From: Anaeramoeba flamelloides
Taxonomy: Eukaryota > Metamonada > Anaeramoebidae
Assembly (NCBI GenBank): GCA_027625915.1
Contig: JANTQA010000036.1
Span: 1,979,501 to 2,043,500 of the forward strand
DNA: 64,000 nt
Direction of reading: 5' to 3'
Shown here: piece by piece, positions 47,001-59,100 of the stretch
How positions within the stretch are numbered: position 1 is the stretch's first letter
Layout: each line of letters opens with the position of its first letter
The notes under the pieces: generated by a model
Seen by the model: only the letters and a program-made list of their open reading frames with translations
Told to the model about the DNA's origin: nothing
The model's database searches: none
Made by a program: the position numbers and the translations under genes

Positions 47001-47927
47001 ACAAATATATTGAAAGAATTGATTTTGGATGATTGCAACTTTGGTGTAAAAGGAATTAATGTCTTTTGCAAATGCCTTTCAAAAACACAGCCAATACGAC
47101 AATTATCCATTTCACGAAATGTACCCAGGGGCAAATTTGCTCAAGTTCGTGATGCGATCGCACTTTTATTTAATAATAAATCGGGGCTAGAATATTTAAG
47201 AATTAGAGGTGATTCAAAACATTCTTTTGGTGAAGGCTTTAGCACAATATTTTCTGAATTACCAAAAAATAATAAATTGATATGTTTAGATATAACAGGA
47301 AACCTTATTGGACATAAAGCTTTTATCACTTTGATTGGAAGTTTAAATACTGAATCGATTGAAACTTTATATTTTGATAAAAATAATTTAACCTTCAGTT
47401 CAATTGAAAATTTTGATCAGAAAATAAAAGAAAACGACACATTATTTGATATCAAGTGGCCAGAAGAAGATTTCCTTAAAATACTCTCAAAAACGAAAAA
47501 AAGGGATTTAAGTTCTATCAAAAAACAGTTATTAGAATTAAAAAAATCAACAATGAAGAAATTAAATACAACCAAATCTGATAAAATTCCCAGAACTATT
47601 GCAAAGGATATCGAAGAAGAAACTCTAATCACTGATGATTCTATAGATTTGAATATTGACGAAGAAATTGGAGTACAAAACATAACCAACGGGAATAATG
47701 ATAATGAAGAAGGAAACGATGATAATAGTATCGATCTTGATCTCGATATTGGGATAGATAATGAAAATGAAAAGAAGGAAGGAGAGGAGGAAAATGAAAA
47801 AAAAAGCATTGACAAAAGAAAAAAGAAAAGAAACAAAAATAATAAATATTTAAATAAAAATATTCTTAATGATATTCATGAAGACGAAATTAATGATGAC
47901 AGGGATGATTCAATATTAAAGCTATAA
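41084..47927 (+). CDS. CARMIL-like PH plus leucine-rich-repeat protein
   Basis: Two exons, 41084-42263 and 46642-47927, give 821 residues. The donor CCT|GTAAGC and acceptor GAATAG|TTATTG join in phase, and the LRR spacing (28-31 residues) continues across the join. Residues about 45-145 look like the atypical PH domain of CARMIL proteins (RILIVSDYWIATIG, later DAILRVVIERN). After a Lys/Asn-rich linker, LRRs run from about 232 to 670 (LTHLNLSGSKF, LKFLDLSNCKI, LEKLNLSGNKI, LRNLNLSKTNL). The tail (about 690-821) is very acidic, then Lys-rich. Typical CARMILs bind membranes through PH and regulate actin capping protein through a C-terminal motif; I see no such motif here, so the actin role is inference. 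The single ATG at 41084 is the first in frame. Confidence 0.85.
43743..43935. repeat. Cluster of direct and inverted TTGTGTAAT-like motifs
   Basis: Within 190 bases the motif ATTGTGTAATA or a variant appears repeatedly in forward orientation (TTGTTTCGTAAAA, TTGGTTTGTGTAAAA, GTTGTGTAATAA, ATTGTGTAATA, ATTGCGAAATAA). It then appears inverted (TTTACACAATTG, TTATTCGCAATC, and looser forms). This can fold into alternate stems. Function unknown. Confidence 0.5.
45029..45560 (-). mobile_element. Possible Tc1-like transposon remnant
   Basis: Terminus-like sequences GGTGCACTTTTATTTGAAAT (45030) and GTGTGCCCTTTTGTTTGAAA (45530) resemble each other, and a related inverted end lies near 44865. Between them a minus-strand frame (45045-45275) encodes a Lys-rich start and a segment KELPMKCKKLFPNSPCTTV that could be a helix-turn-helix of a transposase N-terminus. 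No DDE region is seen. Weak evidence. Confidence 0.3.
45552..45574. repeat. TA microsatellite
   Basis: About eleven TA units immediately before repeat G copy 1, within the LRR gene intron. Confidence 0.85.
45575..45950 (+). repeat. Repeat G, copy 1
   Basis: A direct copy of 48455-48875. The last 110 bases are nearly identical (GAAAGAAAATACAAAGCTTC and on through TTTATTTAGGTTTCAAACAT). The earlier part is more diverged (AATGAAAAATTCACxTTTTT, TTCGGATTAGAGT). It lies upstream of LRR exon 2. Confidence 0.75.
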
Positions 47928-48316
47928 AAGATTTAAATTCGATTTTTATATTTGGTATATACTGATTCAATATGTATATCTAGATAAATAGATATTTCAC
48001 AATAATTATATTTTTTTAAAATTTAAAAAATATTTCAATCTTATTTTTTATTGTTATAATAGAATAAAATCACAATAATTATATAATAAAATATTTTTTT
48101 CTGTTTAATTTATTTTGAATTCACATTTTAACAAATTAAGGGGTTAATACTCAAATAGAAGCAAATTACAAGATATTTTTCTTATTGGATTAAATTGGAA
48201 TCAATTACAAAATAATTTCAAATTAATTATAATACATTTTTCAGATTTTGTTTACTTTTAAAGAGGTATTTTGAAATTAAATGTTTCTTTTTTTTTTCTT
48301 AAAACTTAATATATAG

Positions 48317-48317
48317 G

Positions 48318-48387
<70 letters not shown>
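48317..48387. repeat. Compound TA then TG microsatellite
   Basis: About 14 TA units run into about 21 TG units. This is the longest simple repeat in the window and the only TG one. It lies between the LRR stop codon and repeat G copy 2. Confidence 0.95.
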
Positions 48388-48391
<4 letters not shown>

Positions 48392-48454
48392 TATTACAGG
48401 AATATAATTCCCATAACCTATAATAATCTGCATATTATAAAGAGTTGAATTATC

Positions 48455-48875
48455 ACAAAAATAAACTCAATTTTGCTCAAAGTGACCAATCCAAAAATGA
48501 AAAATTCACTTTTTTTAAGAATCAACCAAAACTATACTTATATCGTTTCAAAAATACGAGAAATAATAAACTTCGGATTAGAGTCGATAAGCATAAATGG
48601 AATATCTTAAAAAAATTGGAATATACCTAAAAAAAAACCATAAATTTCAAAAAAAATGTAAAAAAAAATTTATACAACTATAATTGGAACTATTCATGCA
48701 AAATTACTCAATTTTTTTTGAGAAATTAAAAATTGTTTTCAATAAAATTTTTTTCGTTGTAAATATTTTATTTTTGAAAGAAAATACAAAGCTTCACTTT
48801 TAATGATGTTTATTTAGGTTTCAAACATTTTTTTTTCAAATTTACTTTAAAAAAGAAAAGAAAAAAAGAAAAGAA
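48455..48875 (+). repeat. Repeat G, copy 2
   Basis: Direct copy of 45575-45950. As with copy 1, a TA microsatellite lies a short way upstream, so the duplication may include it. The two copies bracket LRR exon 2. Confidence 0.75.
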
Positions 48876-51054
48876 AACAAAAATAAGAAGAAAGAAAAAA
48901 ATAAAAAATTGACAAAAATAATAAAAATTGATTTTGATCTCAACATTGAAATTTTATTTTGAGAAGAATAAATAACTAAACTAATTTTATATACTATATT
49001 TCTTCCATAAGTATGAAACCCTTTAACTGGAAAAGATTTTATATATTAAAAAAAATAATTAGATCATTAATTTTTGATGTTTTTAAAAGTGTAAAATTTA
49101 TCTTTTAAAAATTATATATATATCTTTCAGCAACAAAATAATAAAATAACATTTTTTTTTTGAATTTGGTGATACATTTTTACACTATCTTTATTTGCTG
49201 AGATCCATATTTGGTAAAAAGATACATCTGCACAAAGGTTAATTTTAGAATTACTTTTTTTAGAGTATTATTATTGTTTTTAAGGAATATCAAATATTCC
49301 AATGTATTAATTTATATCAAATCTTCTAAGTCCTGTTTTAAAAACAAACTGGTATTTATTTTCTATTTTAACTAAAAATAAAGTATTTTTGATAAAAAAA
49401 TATAATCTATCGAGTCTGAAAAAAGTGATATTTTATGTTCTAAAAAAGCCAAATAAAAATATTAATGTATTTTGATTTCAAATCATAGAAACCTTCTATC
49501 TACTTATTTACCATAATTCTTAAGATTGTTAAATTAAAATAATATAATATGATTAATTTTTTAGTAAAATTTCTAAACAAAATTTGAAAATTAGGGTTGT
49601 AAGAGGGAATTAACCCCCCCTTCAAAAATAAAAAAAAAAAAAAATTTGATTAATTTAGAAATATAAAAATATCAAAGTAATCGATTTGATCTGTAGTAAT
49701 TAAATTTAAACAATTATAATAATTTGTGATTTACACTTCTATGATTTTATTTTTCAAACAGAACGAAAAAAAAATGATTTCGAAAGATTAGAAGGAAGAT
49801 TCTTTCCAAGATCTTTTTTTTTTTAACTTTTTATCTTCCAAGGTAAGGAAATTTTGTAAAAGAATATAAAAATATGTTTCTAAAAACTATTTGTTATTTC
49901 TTTTTTATGTTCTACAAACTTTATTAATAGCATCTAAGTTTTTTCAGATCTTCATGATTTTTCAAATTTAACGTTCTGGATACAAGTTAATTTATAAAGG
50001 GACTGTTTAATTTTTTCTGAAATTTTGATTTAAAATTATCAATACATTTTCCCTTTTGATTTTAAACATTTAACTCAGATAAATTCGAGATAATAAGAAA
50101 AAAAGGATTCCTAATATTTCTCATTTTTCCTTTTATGACTGAAGATATAAAATTCGACTTTTATTTCCTACATATATTCTTCTTTTACTAAATGGGCGAT
50201 TGTCACGTTAAAAATCTTTAAAAATAATTTTTTATACTAACAGCCGTAATAAAAACAGCAGAGGTGGCTATTAGTTTTTGATTTCAACTTTTCTATTAAA
50301 AAAATAGTTTTTGAAAGTGTAAAAGTAACATATTTTAAATTGTCCCTGAGAAAAATCAAAATGAAACAAGTTTTTTATATTTGTATAAAGTTTGCTTTTT
50401 GATTTCTTTTTGATTCTATATTTTCATCTTCTCATACAAATTCCCAAATAGTACAAAAACTTAAACATGGAAAATTTACCCAAAAAACGGACCTTTTATC
50501 GAGTTCATTTTTGAAATCTTGGTAAAAGTTAAAATCATTAAAGTAATAAAAATATTATACTTGATTGGTTTTGTAAATAATTTTGGTGTTCGAAAAATAT
50601 GAAAATAATTTTTTTGTCTTTTATTTTATTTTAATTTTTACCATTGTATAATGGAAATAATGAATGGTGTTATTTAGTAGGGTCCATTTCCAATAAAGTT
50701 AAAAAACTTTAATTGTAAAAACCTAAATCAAAATTAATTGATGTTATATGGCCTTTGGTAGATCTATAATAATTTTCAAAATTTTTACAAAAGAACTTTA
50801 CAAATTTTTTATTTGTTCTAATTCCAAAATTTTTGAAATAATATTTATTTTTTAAAAGTAGTTGTTATTTTTTTTTTAATTTGTGGGTATAGGATATGAA
50901 AAAAACCTGCAAAAATTCCAATTATTTAGTCAATCTGATTTCGTACCCATATATCATCTTTTTTTTAATATTTTTCAAAAAAATAAATTTTGTTTTATAA
51001 TAATTTTGTATTGGGATGATATTTGATCAGAAAGGGTGCTTATATAAATATTTT

Positions 51055-51562
51055 CCAGTCAAATGGGCATAGTTTTAATGTGTGAAATACGTGTGTTTAA
51101 AGGGTTTACATGGATATTCAAAGAAAAAAAATAATTTTGGAAATTTTCAAAAATGAAATAACTTTCTCGTATTTTCATTTTCTTTTTTATTTTTTGATTT
51201 TTTATTAGTTATAAAATTGTTTTGAAATTTTTAAATTATTTTAAGATCTATATTCGCTTAGTAAAAGTGTCTGATTTTAATGTTATTGAAAAGCTGAAAA
51301 TGGTTGTTGAAAAATCAATATTGATTTCTATATGAATTATCTTTGAACTTTAATTAAAGATCAAATTGAACATTGCTGTTTTTGTTTAAGAATTTTATAC
51401 ATACTATTTTTCAGAAAATATATTCTTTGATAAGTTTTACTTAATAGGTATATCAATTGTTCAATAATCTATATTATTCTACATATTGTTCTTCAACGTT
51501 AAAGAATAAAAAAAAATGAAATTTGGAAATGTGTTGGAACTCTTTGACAAAAACAAAGTTTC
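51055..51562 (+). mobile_element. Dispersed element A, copy 4
   Basis: Begins CCAGTCAAATGGGCATAG, has the shared ACGTGTGTTTAAAGGGTTTA block and ends ACTCTTTGACAAAAACAAAG. The GTCAAA start and the TTTGAC end are inverted, supporting short terminal inverted repeats. Confidence 0.6.
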
Positions 51563-52249
51563 TTCAAATGAAGGTGATTATCTAAATTTTTTTGGCTATG
51601 GTAGGACTTTTCTTTTAATATTACCCTTCAAATATAACTATATATTTGATTTTAAAGATTTATCTAAATAAATTGTTGTGATCTATATATTTGTATGTAT
51701 GTATGTGGATTTATCTGTAGATAAGTCCTATAAATTTTAATACAATGGATATTGCACATTCTCTTCATTAAATATTTCAAATTTACTCAAGAAACTCTAT
51801 AAATCAAGACTATTATCAGAAACTAAGTAAAAATCACCAATAATTTTAAAAATTGATGGGGAATAAATAAAAATTGTATATCTATATAAAAAAGATCAAA
51901 AAAAAATCAAGATCCTATTTGAGGTTTTATTTTTTAAAATAATTTTCAAAAAAAAACAAACAAATAAAATTATTAAGGGATGAACGCTCTTCAACAACAA
52001 GGCAAAATTTTAAAATATGTTATTGGATGGTACTCTCTACTTAAAAATTTTTTATATGCCAAGTGTCAAAAAAATTCTGAATCGAATAAGAAACCTAGAA
52101 AAATAATTTTTTTTTATGTGAGATCAATTTTTTTTTCCGTTTTTTTTGAAAAAGAAAACATTTAAATTCATTTTATTTCTCATATTATAACAAGTTTTTA
52201 CCTTGTCTATTACCATTTCTATCATTATTACACAATATTAAGTCTTTGT

Positions 52250-53095
52250 TGTAAGTAATATTAATATATATTTTTTTTTTTTGAGAAATTATATTAAACA
52301 AAAAATTGATTTCGACAATCAATTGAAAAATATTTATATAGTTTAAAGAAGGAAAGACATAATTATTAAAATTTTAAAGTCACATACAAATTTTACTTTG
52401 AAAGTGTGTTTTTCTTCCAAGAGGAAAATTTAATTTTTCAAAATAAAATTTTCGGAAGATATTTGGGAATATCGTTAATTTTATCCTCAAAATTCAAAAT
52501 CAATTTTTTCCTGATAAAAATGATTTAGATTGTTATAATGATGCTTGTAGTAAATAAGTTAAAGTAAATTTGTTAAAAAAATGTTTCAAAATTTAAAATT
52601 CTTTTTCAATTTTTTGTTTCATTTTTCAAAAATCAGAAAATAACTCTTTTCAAACTTTATCAATGAAAAAAAGTTTGCTTAATAGATCTCAATTTAATTG
52701 AGAAAATTTTTTTAAACTTATATCAAATATTCATTTATTAAATCACCTATACTTCAATTAGTTTTATTTGTTGATATTTTAATTGAAATATCAATTATTA
52801 AAAATCCTAACAAAATAAAAAATTTTCTTTCAAAATCAATACTTTCCAACATAAAACGAAAAGTATAGTTTCCATTCTCATTTTCAAGAATAAACAAAAT
52901 TGTTAATTAAAAAATAATAGGTCACTTTTTTTTGTTTTATATTAATAATATCTGAATTTTGGATTTCAAAAAATAGACTCAAATTAATAAATTGTTTAGA
53001 CGAGATTTTAACTGATCCATTTCATAAGCCAAAACACAAATTCCAAAAAAAAAAAAAACATTTTTTCAAGATCTTTACAAGATTTCATTTTATTT
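52250..53095 (-). repeat. Dispersed repeat D, copy 2, abutting PWP1
   Basis: Inverted relative to 5490-6350. Seen on the PWP1 strand it starts about 25 bases after the stop codon and so would be transcribed as the PWP1 3' UTR unless termination is immediate. Confidence 0.7.
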
Positions 53096-53120
53096 TTAAA
53101 GAATAATACTCCCTTAACGA

Positions 53121-54692
53121 TTAATTTTTGTTTATATTTGGATTATTATTTTCTTGAATTTTTGATTCAAGATATTGTTTAATCTTTTTTTCAAACCATT
53201 TAAAAACTTTATTATCTTGAGTTAAATCCCAAGTAGCAATTTCCCCCTTTTTCCCTGCTACAGCTAATAATAAAGGGTTATCTGGTGAGAAGGATAAGGC
53301 GAAAACACTGCCTACATCTAAATTGCGTTTCATTACTTGGGAGATTTTCTTTTCTGAAATTTCCCAAACCTTGACAAATTTATCAGAGCCGCCTGTGACA
53401 AATAGTCCTGGAATTTCTGAGAAGGCAACTTGAGTTGTCTCCTTTCTGTGGCAGGAAACAGTGAATAGAGGCTTTTCAGGTTTCCTAATATCGTAATAAA
53501 AGGAGTCACCATTTTCAACAGAAATGAAAAATCTGTTAGGGTTTGTGATATCCCATTTTAAGCACTCCGTTGGAGAACTTAATTTAAATTTGATACCATC
53601 AAGTTGGATTTTCTTTTGCCTTTGCTTTTCTTTGTTTTCCTCTGCCATGCTGCGAATATCCCAAAGCCAGCAAACGGAATCATGTCCACCGGACAATAAT
53701 AATGATCCCTCGTCTGGTTTCCAGGCTAAAGCGCCAACGGCGTCTGTATGGTTTCCAATTGTTGCGAGGCATTCTGTTGTTGTCAAGTCCCAAATTTTGA
53801 CAGTATTGTCATCACTTCCGCTTGCCATCAAATTTCTATATTCAGCGTTCCAAGCTAAGGTAAGAACGGCCCCGTCATGAGCATATGGAGACAAGTTTTG
53901 CAATTGGGGATCAAATTCCTTCTCATTGACGCCTAGCCCCAATGTGCAGACTGGCTTTGAGGTGTCTGCCAGATCAAGATCCCAGATTTCGATGATGGGA
54001 TCAAAGGTACCAACAGCAACCAAATTACCCGTTTTGTTTTCGTCATGAAGCAAATCGCCGTTTTTGGCTCTTTCTAAAGAAAGATCACACCACGCAAGGC
54101 ACAGTGGCGAATTTTGTAAAATGATGTCATGGTGCACATACATATTTAAGGACTCGTCTTCAATAACTATTTCCTCAAGAGTGCTTAAGGTTTGATCGCT
54201 CTTGGCAGACAACAAGATCATATCACTGGGCTTGATTTTGTTTTCTTCCATTTCTTCTTCAATTAGTTCGTCAAATTGGCTGCTGTTACCAGTACCCATT
54301 TCAGTTTCTTGATTGGAGTTTTTTAAATAATCAAGATCTTCAAAATTTTGTAAATAAGTGAAGAGGTTTCCTTTAGGATCTTCTTCATCATAATTATCTA
54401 AATTGAATTTTTTTAAAATTTCTTCATCGATGTCGTTCAGTTCTTGTGGGATTTCTTTTTTGTTTTTGTTCTTCTTTTGCTTTTTATTATTATTATTATT
54501 TTTTTCCTTGTTTGTCTCGTTGGATTCTTCCTGAAAGGTATTCCCTGAATTCTGTTTTTTAATTTCATTAACCTGTTTCACAGTTTCACTCATTTTGATA
54601 TTCAATTCCTCTATTTCCTTTTCACTCAACTCTATTTGCTTTGGTAGCTCGCTTGCTGCGCCTTTAGGTACCCAATGAAGTGCGGTGATCAT
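53121..54692 (-). CDS. PWP1: PWP1-type WD40 protein
   Basis: A single-exon gene for 523 residues. The N-terminus MITALHWVPKGAA is the family signature and fixes the start at 54692, although the frame stays open for 111 more codons upstream without family similarity. An acidic, Lys/Asn-rich segment (about 40-160) precedes WD40 repeats from about 195 to 500. Clear blades end SGSDDNTVKIWDLTTTECL, SGGHDSVCWLWDIRS, TGGSDKFVKVWEIS and GKKGEIATWDLT. PWP1 is a nucleolar and chromatin-associated protein needed for rRNA gene transcription and large-subunit assembly in yeast and animals. The length is close to that of known homologues. It diverges from PARN across a 1.4 kb spacer. Stop is TAA. Confidence 0.95.
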   Translation of the reverse strand: MITALHWVPKGAASELPKQIELSEKEIEELNIKMSETVKQVNEIKKQNSGNTFQEESNETNKEKNNNNNKKQKKNKNKKEIPQELNDIDEEILKKFNLDNYDEEDPKGNLFTYLQNFEDLDYLKNSNQETEMGTGNSSQFDELIEEEMEENKIKPSDMILLSAKSDQTLSTLEEIVIEDESLNMYVHHDIILQNSPLCLAWCDLSLERAKNGDLLHDENKTGNLVAVGTFDPIIEIWDLDLADTSKPVCTLGLGVNEKEFDPQLQNLSPYAHDGAVLTLAWNAEYRNLMASGSDDNTVKIWDLTTTECLATIGNHTDAVGALAWKPDEGSLLLSGGHDSVCWLWDIRSMAEENKEKQRQKKIQLDGIKFKLSSPTECLKWDITNPNRFFISVENGDSFYYDIRKPEKPLFTVSCHRKETTQVAFSEIPGLFVTGGSDKFVKVWEISEKKISQVMKRNLDVGSVFALSFSPDNPLLLAVAGKKGEIATWDLTQDNKVFKWFEKKIKQYLESKIQENNNPNINKN

Positions 54693-56125
54693 TATCTTGA
54701 AGGATAAACTCTTTAAAAAAATTTGAATTTGCAAAGAATTTTGTGAAAAAATGATATTTTTTTTCCAGAAGGATCGTGAATGATAGTAATTAGGAAATTT
54801 TGTTTTCTTGATTTGGTGGTTAATTTTTATGGTTTGTTCACACAAAATGTTATGTATTTTTAAAAAATTACGTAATTTTAGTGTTTTTAATACAAATGTG
54901 ATGCGTTTTGATAATGGTTTTTTTATTTTAGGATCTTGACTTTGAAACACTTTTTGTGTGTGTTCGAAACCTTTTATTTTTAGGTTTAAAATGAGTATTT
55001 CGGATACTCCTTTATGGTTGGTCAATTAAGAATAAATTGAAAAAAATATCATAGATTTTTAACACATGAAGTCGCTTAAATAACACCTCGTCTTGATAAC
55101 AGAATGGTTCCAAATTAAAAATCCTTATTGTCTTTTTACGAGAAAAGCCTACAACTTTAAAAGTTCAAAGAAATCAACAATAAAAAATAAGTAAATATGG
55201 TATTGGTTTTAAAAGTTCTATTATTTAAAAAGAAATTCCAAAAAATGAAGGATCAAATTGTAAAATTTATCTCAAAAAATTTAGTTAAATTTTTATGAAA
55301 ATTTCTCATATCAAAAAAACAAAAAAATTCGAAATCATTGGGAATATAAGGAAAAATTTTCAATAAATACAATTATTAATTTGAAATATATATAAAAAAA
55401 CAAAGAATTTAGCTTTAAAATCGTTTTGAATTTGGTTTTTCAATTGGGTTATAAATTATATTTGGTTTTGGATCAAGATGAAAAATAAAATATTAGTTTT
55501 GAAATTAATAGTTTCTTTCTCGAGATTGGGTTTTTTATTAAATGTTATAAAACGAATAAAACTTGAGTAAATTCCTTGAAAATAAAAGTAAAGAAATCCC
55601 TATAGTTAGTATATTTGAGAATTTGAAACAGTATTTGATCTCATAAGATTCATTATTAATAATAATAATTTTGATTTATTCCTCCAACCCAAAGCTTCAG
55701 GATAAGTGACACCATCAAAATATTCCAAAAATTTATCTGTCTTTAGATTGAACTGCATAATTGTTCAACAAGTAACCAAATTTTACTAAAGATTTTTAAA
55801 AAATATTTGGATCTTTAATTTTTAAAATGACGTTGTTAAAAATTAATTTAAAACTTTCATTTAGACAATAAATGCTTGAAATCTGTACCAGCATAAACAA
55901 TGATTGTTCTTCTCATGAAATTAGTTCATTCAAAGTTGTATCTGAGAAATTTCCGAAAAAAGTGAACCAACAAACTTGTTGGAGAATTGTGGACATTTAG
56001 GTTCAGCAACTGAGGTTTTAAGATTTCAAACTATCAACTTTTACTTCAAAAGGAAAAACATTTTTCTTCTTTTCATTATATTTTTATTAATTAAATAATA
56101 AAACATCAAAAAATAATTACTTCAA
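54693..56125. other. Shared upstream region of PWP1 and PARN
   Basis: A 1.4 kb spacer between divergent starts. The first 333 bases are an open continuation of the PWP1 frame, likely 5' UTR. It also holds repeat F copy 2. T- and A-rich tracts precede the PARN ATG. No promoter motif could be defined. Confidence 0.6.
55195..55335 (+). repeat. Dispersed repeat F, copy 2
   Basis: Matches 23560-23705, same orientation, over about 140 bases (AAAGTTCTATTATTTAAAAA and following). Confidence 0.5.
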
Positions 56126-59100
56126 ATGAACATCACCGAAGACAACTGGTATCAATACAAAGATCAAATTATTACAGACATCCAAGAAAGCGAATTTGTT
56201 GCTGTTGATACTGAAATGACCGGATTACATTACAAATCACTTGGCAGGTTTCTAAGCCAAGAAATGGTCTATGCATCACATCGCCTTTCAACATCCAAGT
56301 TTAGTGTGACCCAATTGGGTGTGTGTCCTTTTTTTTTAGACAAAAAAACAAACACTTGGAGCTGTAAACCATACAACATCTATTGTTTCCCTTCACACAG
56401 CGCACAAGATCGTTCGATTTTATCCTTTGAAGTTGGATCTTATGCTTTTTTATCCAAACACAATTTCGATTTCAACACTTGGATCAAAAAAGGTGTCCAC
56501 TTCCAGTCTATCGACAAATGGAACAAGAAGACACAGAGTATAAGAGAAGAAATAAAAGAGCTCAAAGAAAAATTTAAAAAAGACATCAATATCAAAGAAA
56601 TCGCTTTTGCTTTAAATCCAAGAAGACAATACATTCCAATCGAAAGACTAAATGTTTGTTTTTCACTCAATTCTCCTTTTTCTATTTTACTTATTTCTTC
56701 AATTTTCTTTTACACTACTACCTTTCCCCTGATTTTTTCTTTCAAACAAAACAAATGCTCTTAAATTTAAATATTGGATTTGGGAATTAAATGGAAATAA
56801 ATTCCATCTCATTTTCTTTTTTTCATTCTACAAGATTCAATTTATTTTGAACACCCAACTGACACAACAAAACCCCACTGTAAACATTTAATTGACTATT
56901 CAAGAGAAAAGAAATCACCAATTTCAATCTCTTTTTTTTGAAATTAATTCGAAAAAAAAAACAGGAAAATAAGTTGGAATTCTTTTGCCATTATAAAGGA
57001 CTACAAAAATTATATGTTTCTGGGTGTTAAAATACAATACAATACAATAAACAATAAAAACGATTTAAAAGTTCGTGAATAAAAGGAAAGTCAAAAAATT
57101 GCAAATTTTAGGATTTTAAAGGATTTTGCGTTAAGGGATTAGTAACTCTTATTTGATTTTTTTCCCAAAGGTAATAGAGTACTTATTTCCACAACGTTTC
57201 AGTTAAACCCGATAAGCAAAATTAATTTATCAACTTTAAAGAAATGACCTATAATTTTTATAAGAGTAGATTTTTCACCCAGTTCATTTTCAGTAAAAAG
57301 ATTGGATCTTTACAGTTTGATGATTTTGGATTTGAAAAAAAGAAAAATTAGAAAAACATTTTTTATTTTTAGGAAATCTCACTTTTTGTAATTTCTTCAA
57401 GTTTACCTGAACAAATAACTATTATTGGAAATCTAATCTTATTTGAAAAATACAAGAAAAATAAACCAAATATTGAGATTTTGAAGATCTAGAAATAATT
57501 GATCTTTTATTTTTATTAATTTATTAATTTTCTTGACTTTTAAATGAGATAGGGGAATATTTTTTTTTCAAATATTAAGAGTATAAAAAATGGACTATTG
57601 TTTATTAAAATCAATTATTGAAGAATATTTATTAATTTTATTTATTATGATTCTTAATTGGAAATTATTTTATTTGTTTGAAAATATATGAGAAAATGCT
57701 GAGAAATAATAATAAAAACCTATTGATACTTTTAATCTTTGAGTTATTACGAAGCCCATTGAAAGAATCAGGATTGTGCTATTATTTAGAAATAACCAAC
57801 CCTTAATAGAAATAATCAAATTAAAAACTATTTCTTTAGGTAAAAAGTTGAATTTTTCAGATTTTAAAAAAAAGTATTTTAGCAAAAATTTTTAATTTCA
57901 TGGATTTGGTTGATTTTTCTCAGATTTTTTGTTAAATGAAATGAAAAAAATATTAAAAATTTTTTTTCAAAAATATCCCTAAAACAGTTGATAAAACCCA
58001 ATCGACTTATTTTTGGGTCTATATTGAAAACTTTTCTGCAAACACTTTTTATAAAACAACTTTAAAGTACATTTTAATAAATTTGAGGTAAAAAAAAGTT
58101 ACAAATTTATCTTAAATTTATATCTATATAACAATAAAATAAACATAAAGCAATTTTCAAAAAAGTATGACTTATACATGTTTTCAAAAATATTCCTAAT
58201 GCCGACTACAAACTTCAATAGATCTCTTTTTTTTTTGTACTAAATAAAAAATCTTTTTTGATAACACTTTTTTAAAATGTATAAATAAAAATTGGAAATA
58301 TCAATTTTTCCATTTTGTAAAAATTAAAAATAAAAAGGTTTCTTTTTAAGATTCAACAATCTCAAATCTTTGAGATAAAAGATTCTTAGTGATAAAATCA
58401 TAGAAATCAAAAAAAAAAAAAAAAAAATAAATTTTAAAATATCTAAAATCTATATTTGGTATTATTTTATTTTATTTATCTGTATTAATTTTAAAAACGA
58501 CAAAAATCATATTAATAGGAAGAACAAAAAAAAGAATTTGAAAGAGTAAACAAACTCGTTACAGAATGGTTAAAAAATGAAGAAAAAGATTTAGAATTTA
58601 CAATCAAAGATCGATTTTTAAGATGGTTTTTAATCAATCATTTTTATCGAACAATACCAGAAATATATTTCCAAAATAATTATATTGAAAATAATACATT
58701 GATCAAATTTGAATTAAGACAAGTGACCGAAGAAGAATTTAAAGAAATCCAAATTAAAAGTCTTGAAAGAAGATTAGAACAATCAAAAGATATGCTTGGT
58801 GTCTCTGAATTATTTTTAAATTTTAATAAGATATTAGTTGGCCATAATTGTTTTTTGGATGTGTTTCACTTGATTTCATCTTTCGTCGGCCCCTTACCAA
58901 AAGACTTTTCAGAAGGAAAAAAAAAAATGTTAGAAATATTTCCAAATATTTTTGATACCAAACTGATCACTGAAATTACTGATCAATCAATATTAGGAAA
59001 AATTGGAAAAAATTCTACTGGACTTGGCACATTGTTTACAGATACCCAAGATCATGAATTGCCAAAAATTAAGTTTGAAGAAGAATTCACTTCATATGTT

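Larger units (their letters stand above)
47928..53120. other. Spacer between convergent LRR and PWP1 genes
   Basis: No gene is supported. It contains a compound TA/TG microsatellite, repeat G copy 2 (48455-48875), element A copy 4 (51055-51562) and repeat D copy 2 (52250-53095). 49000-51000 is plain AT-rich sequence in which I see nothing else. Confidence 0.6.

Noticed and set aside
53106-53117. ACTCCCTTAA next to the PWP1 stop, like the end of the TTAA element
   Set aside because: Only ten bases match, and there is no element body beside it.
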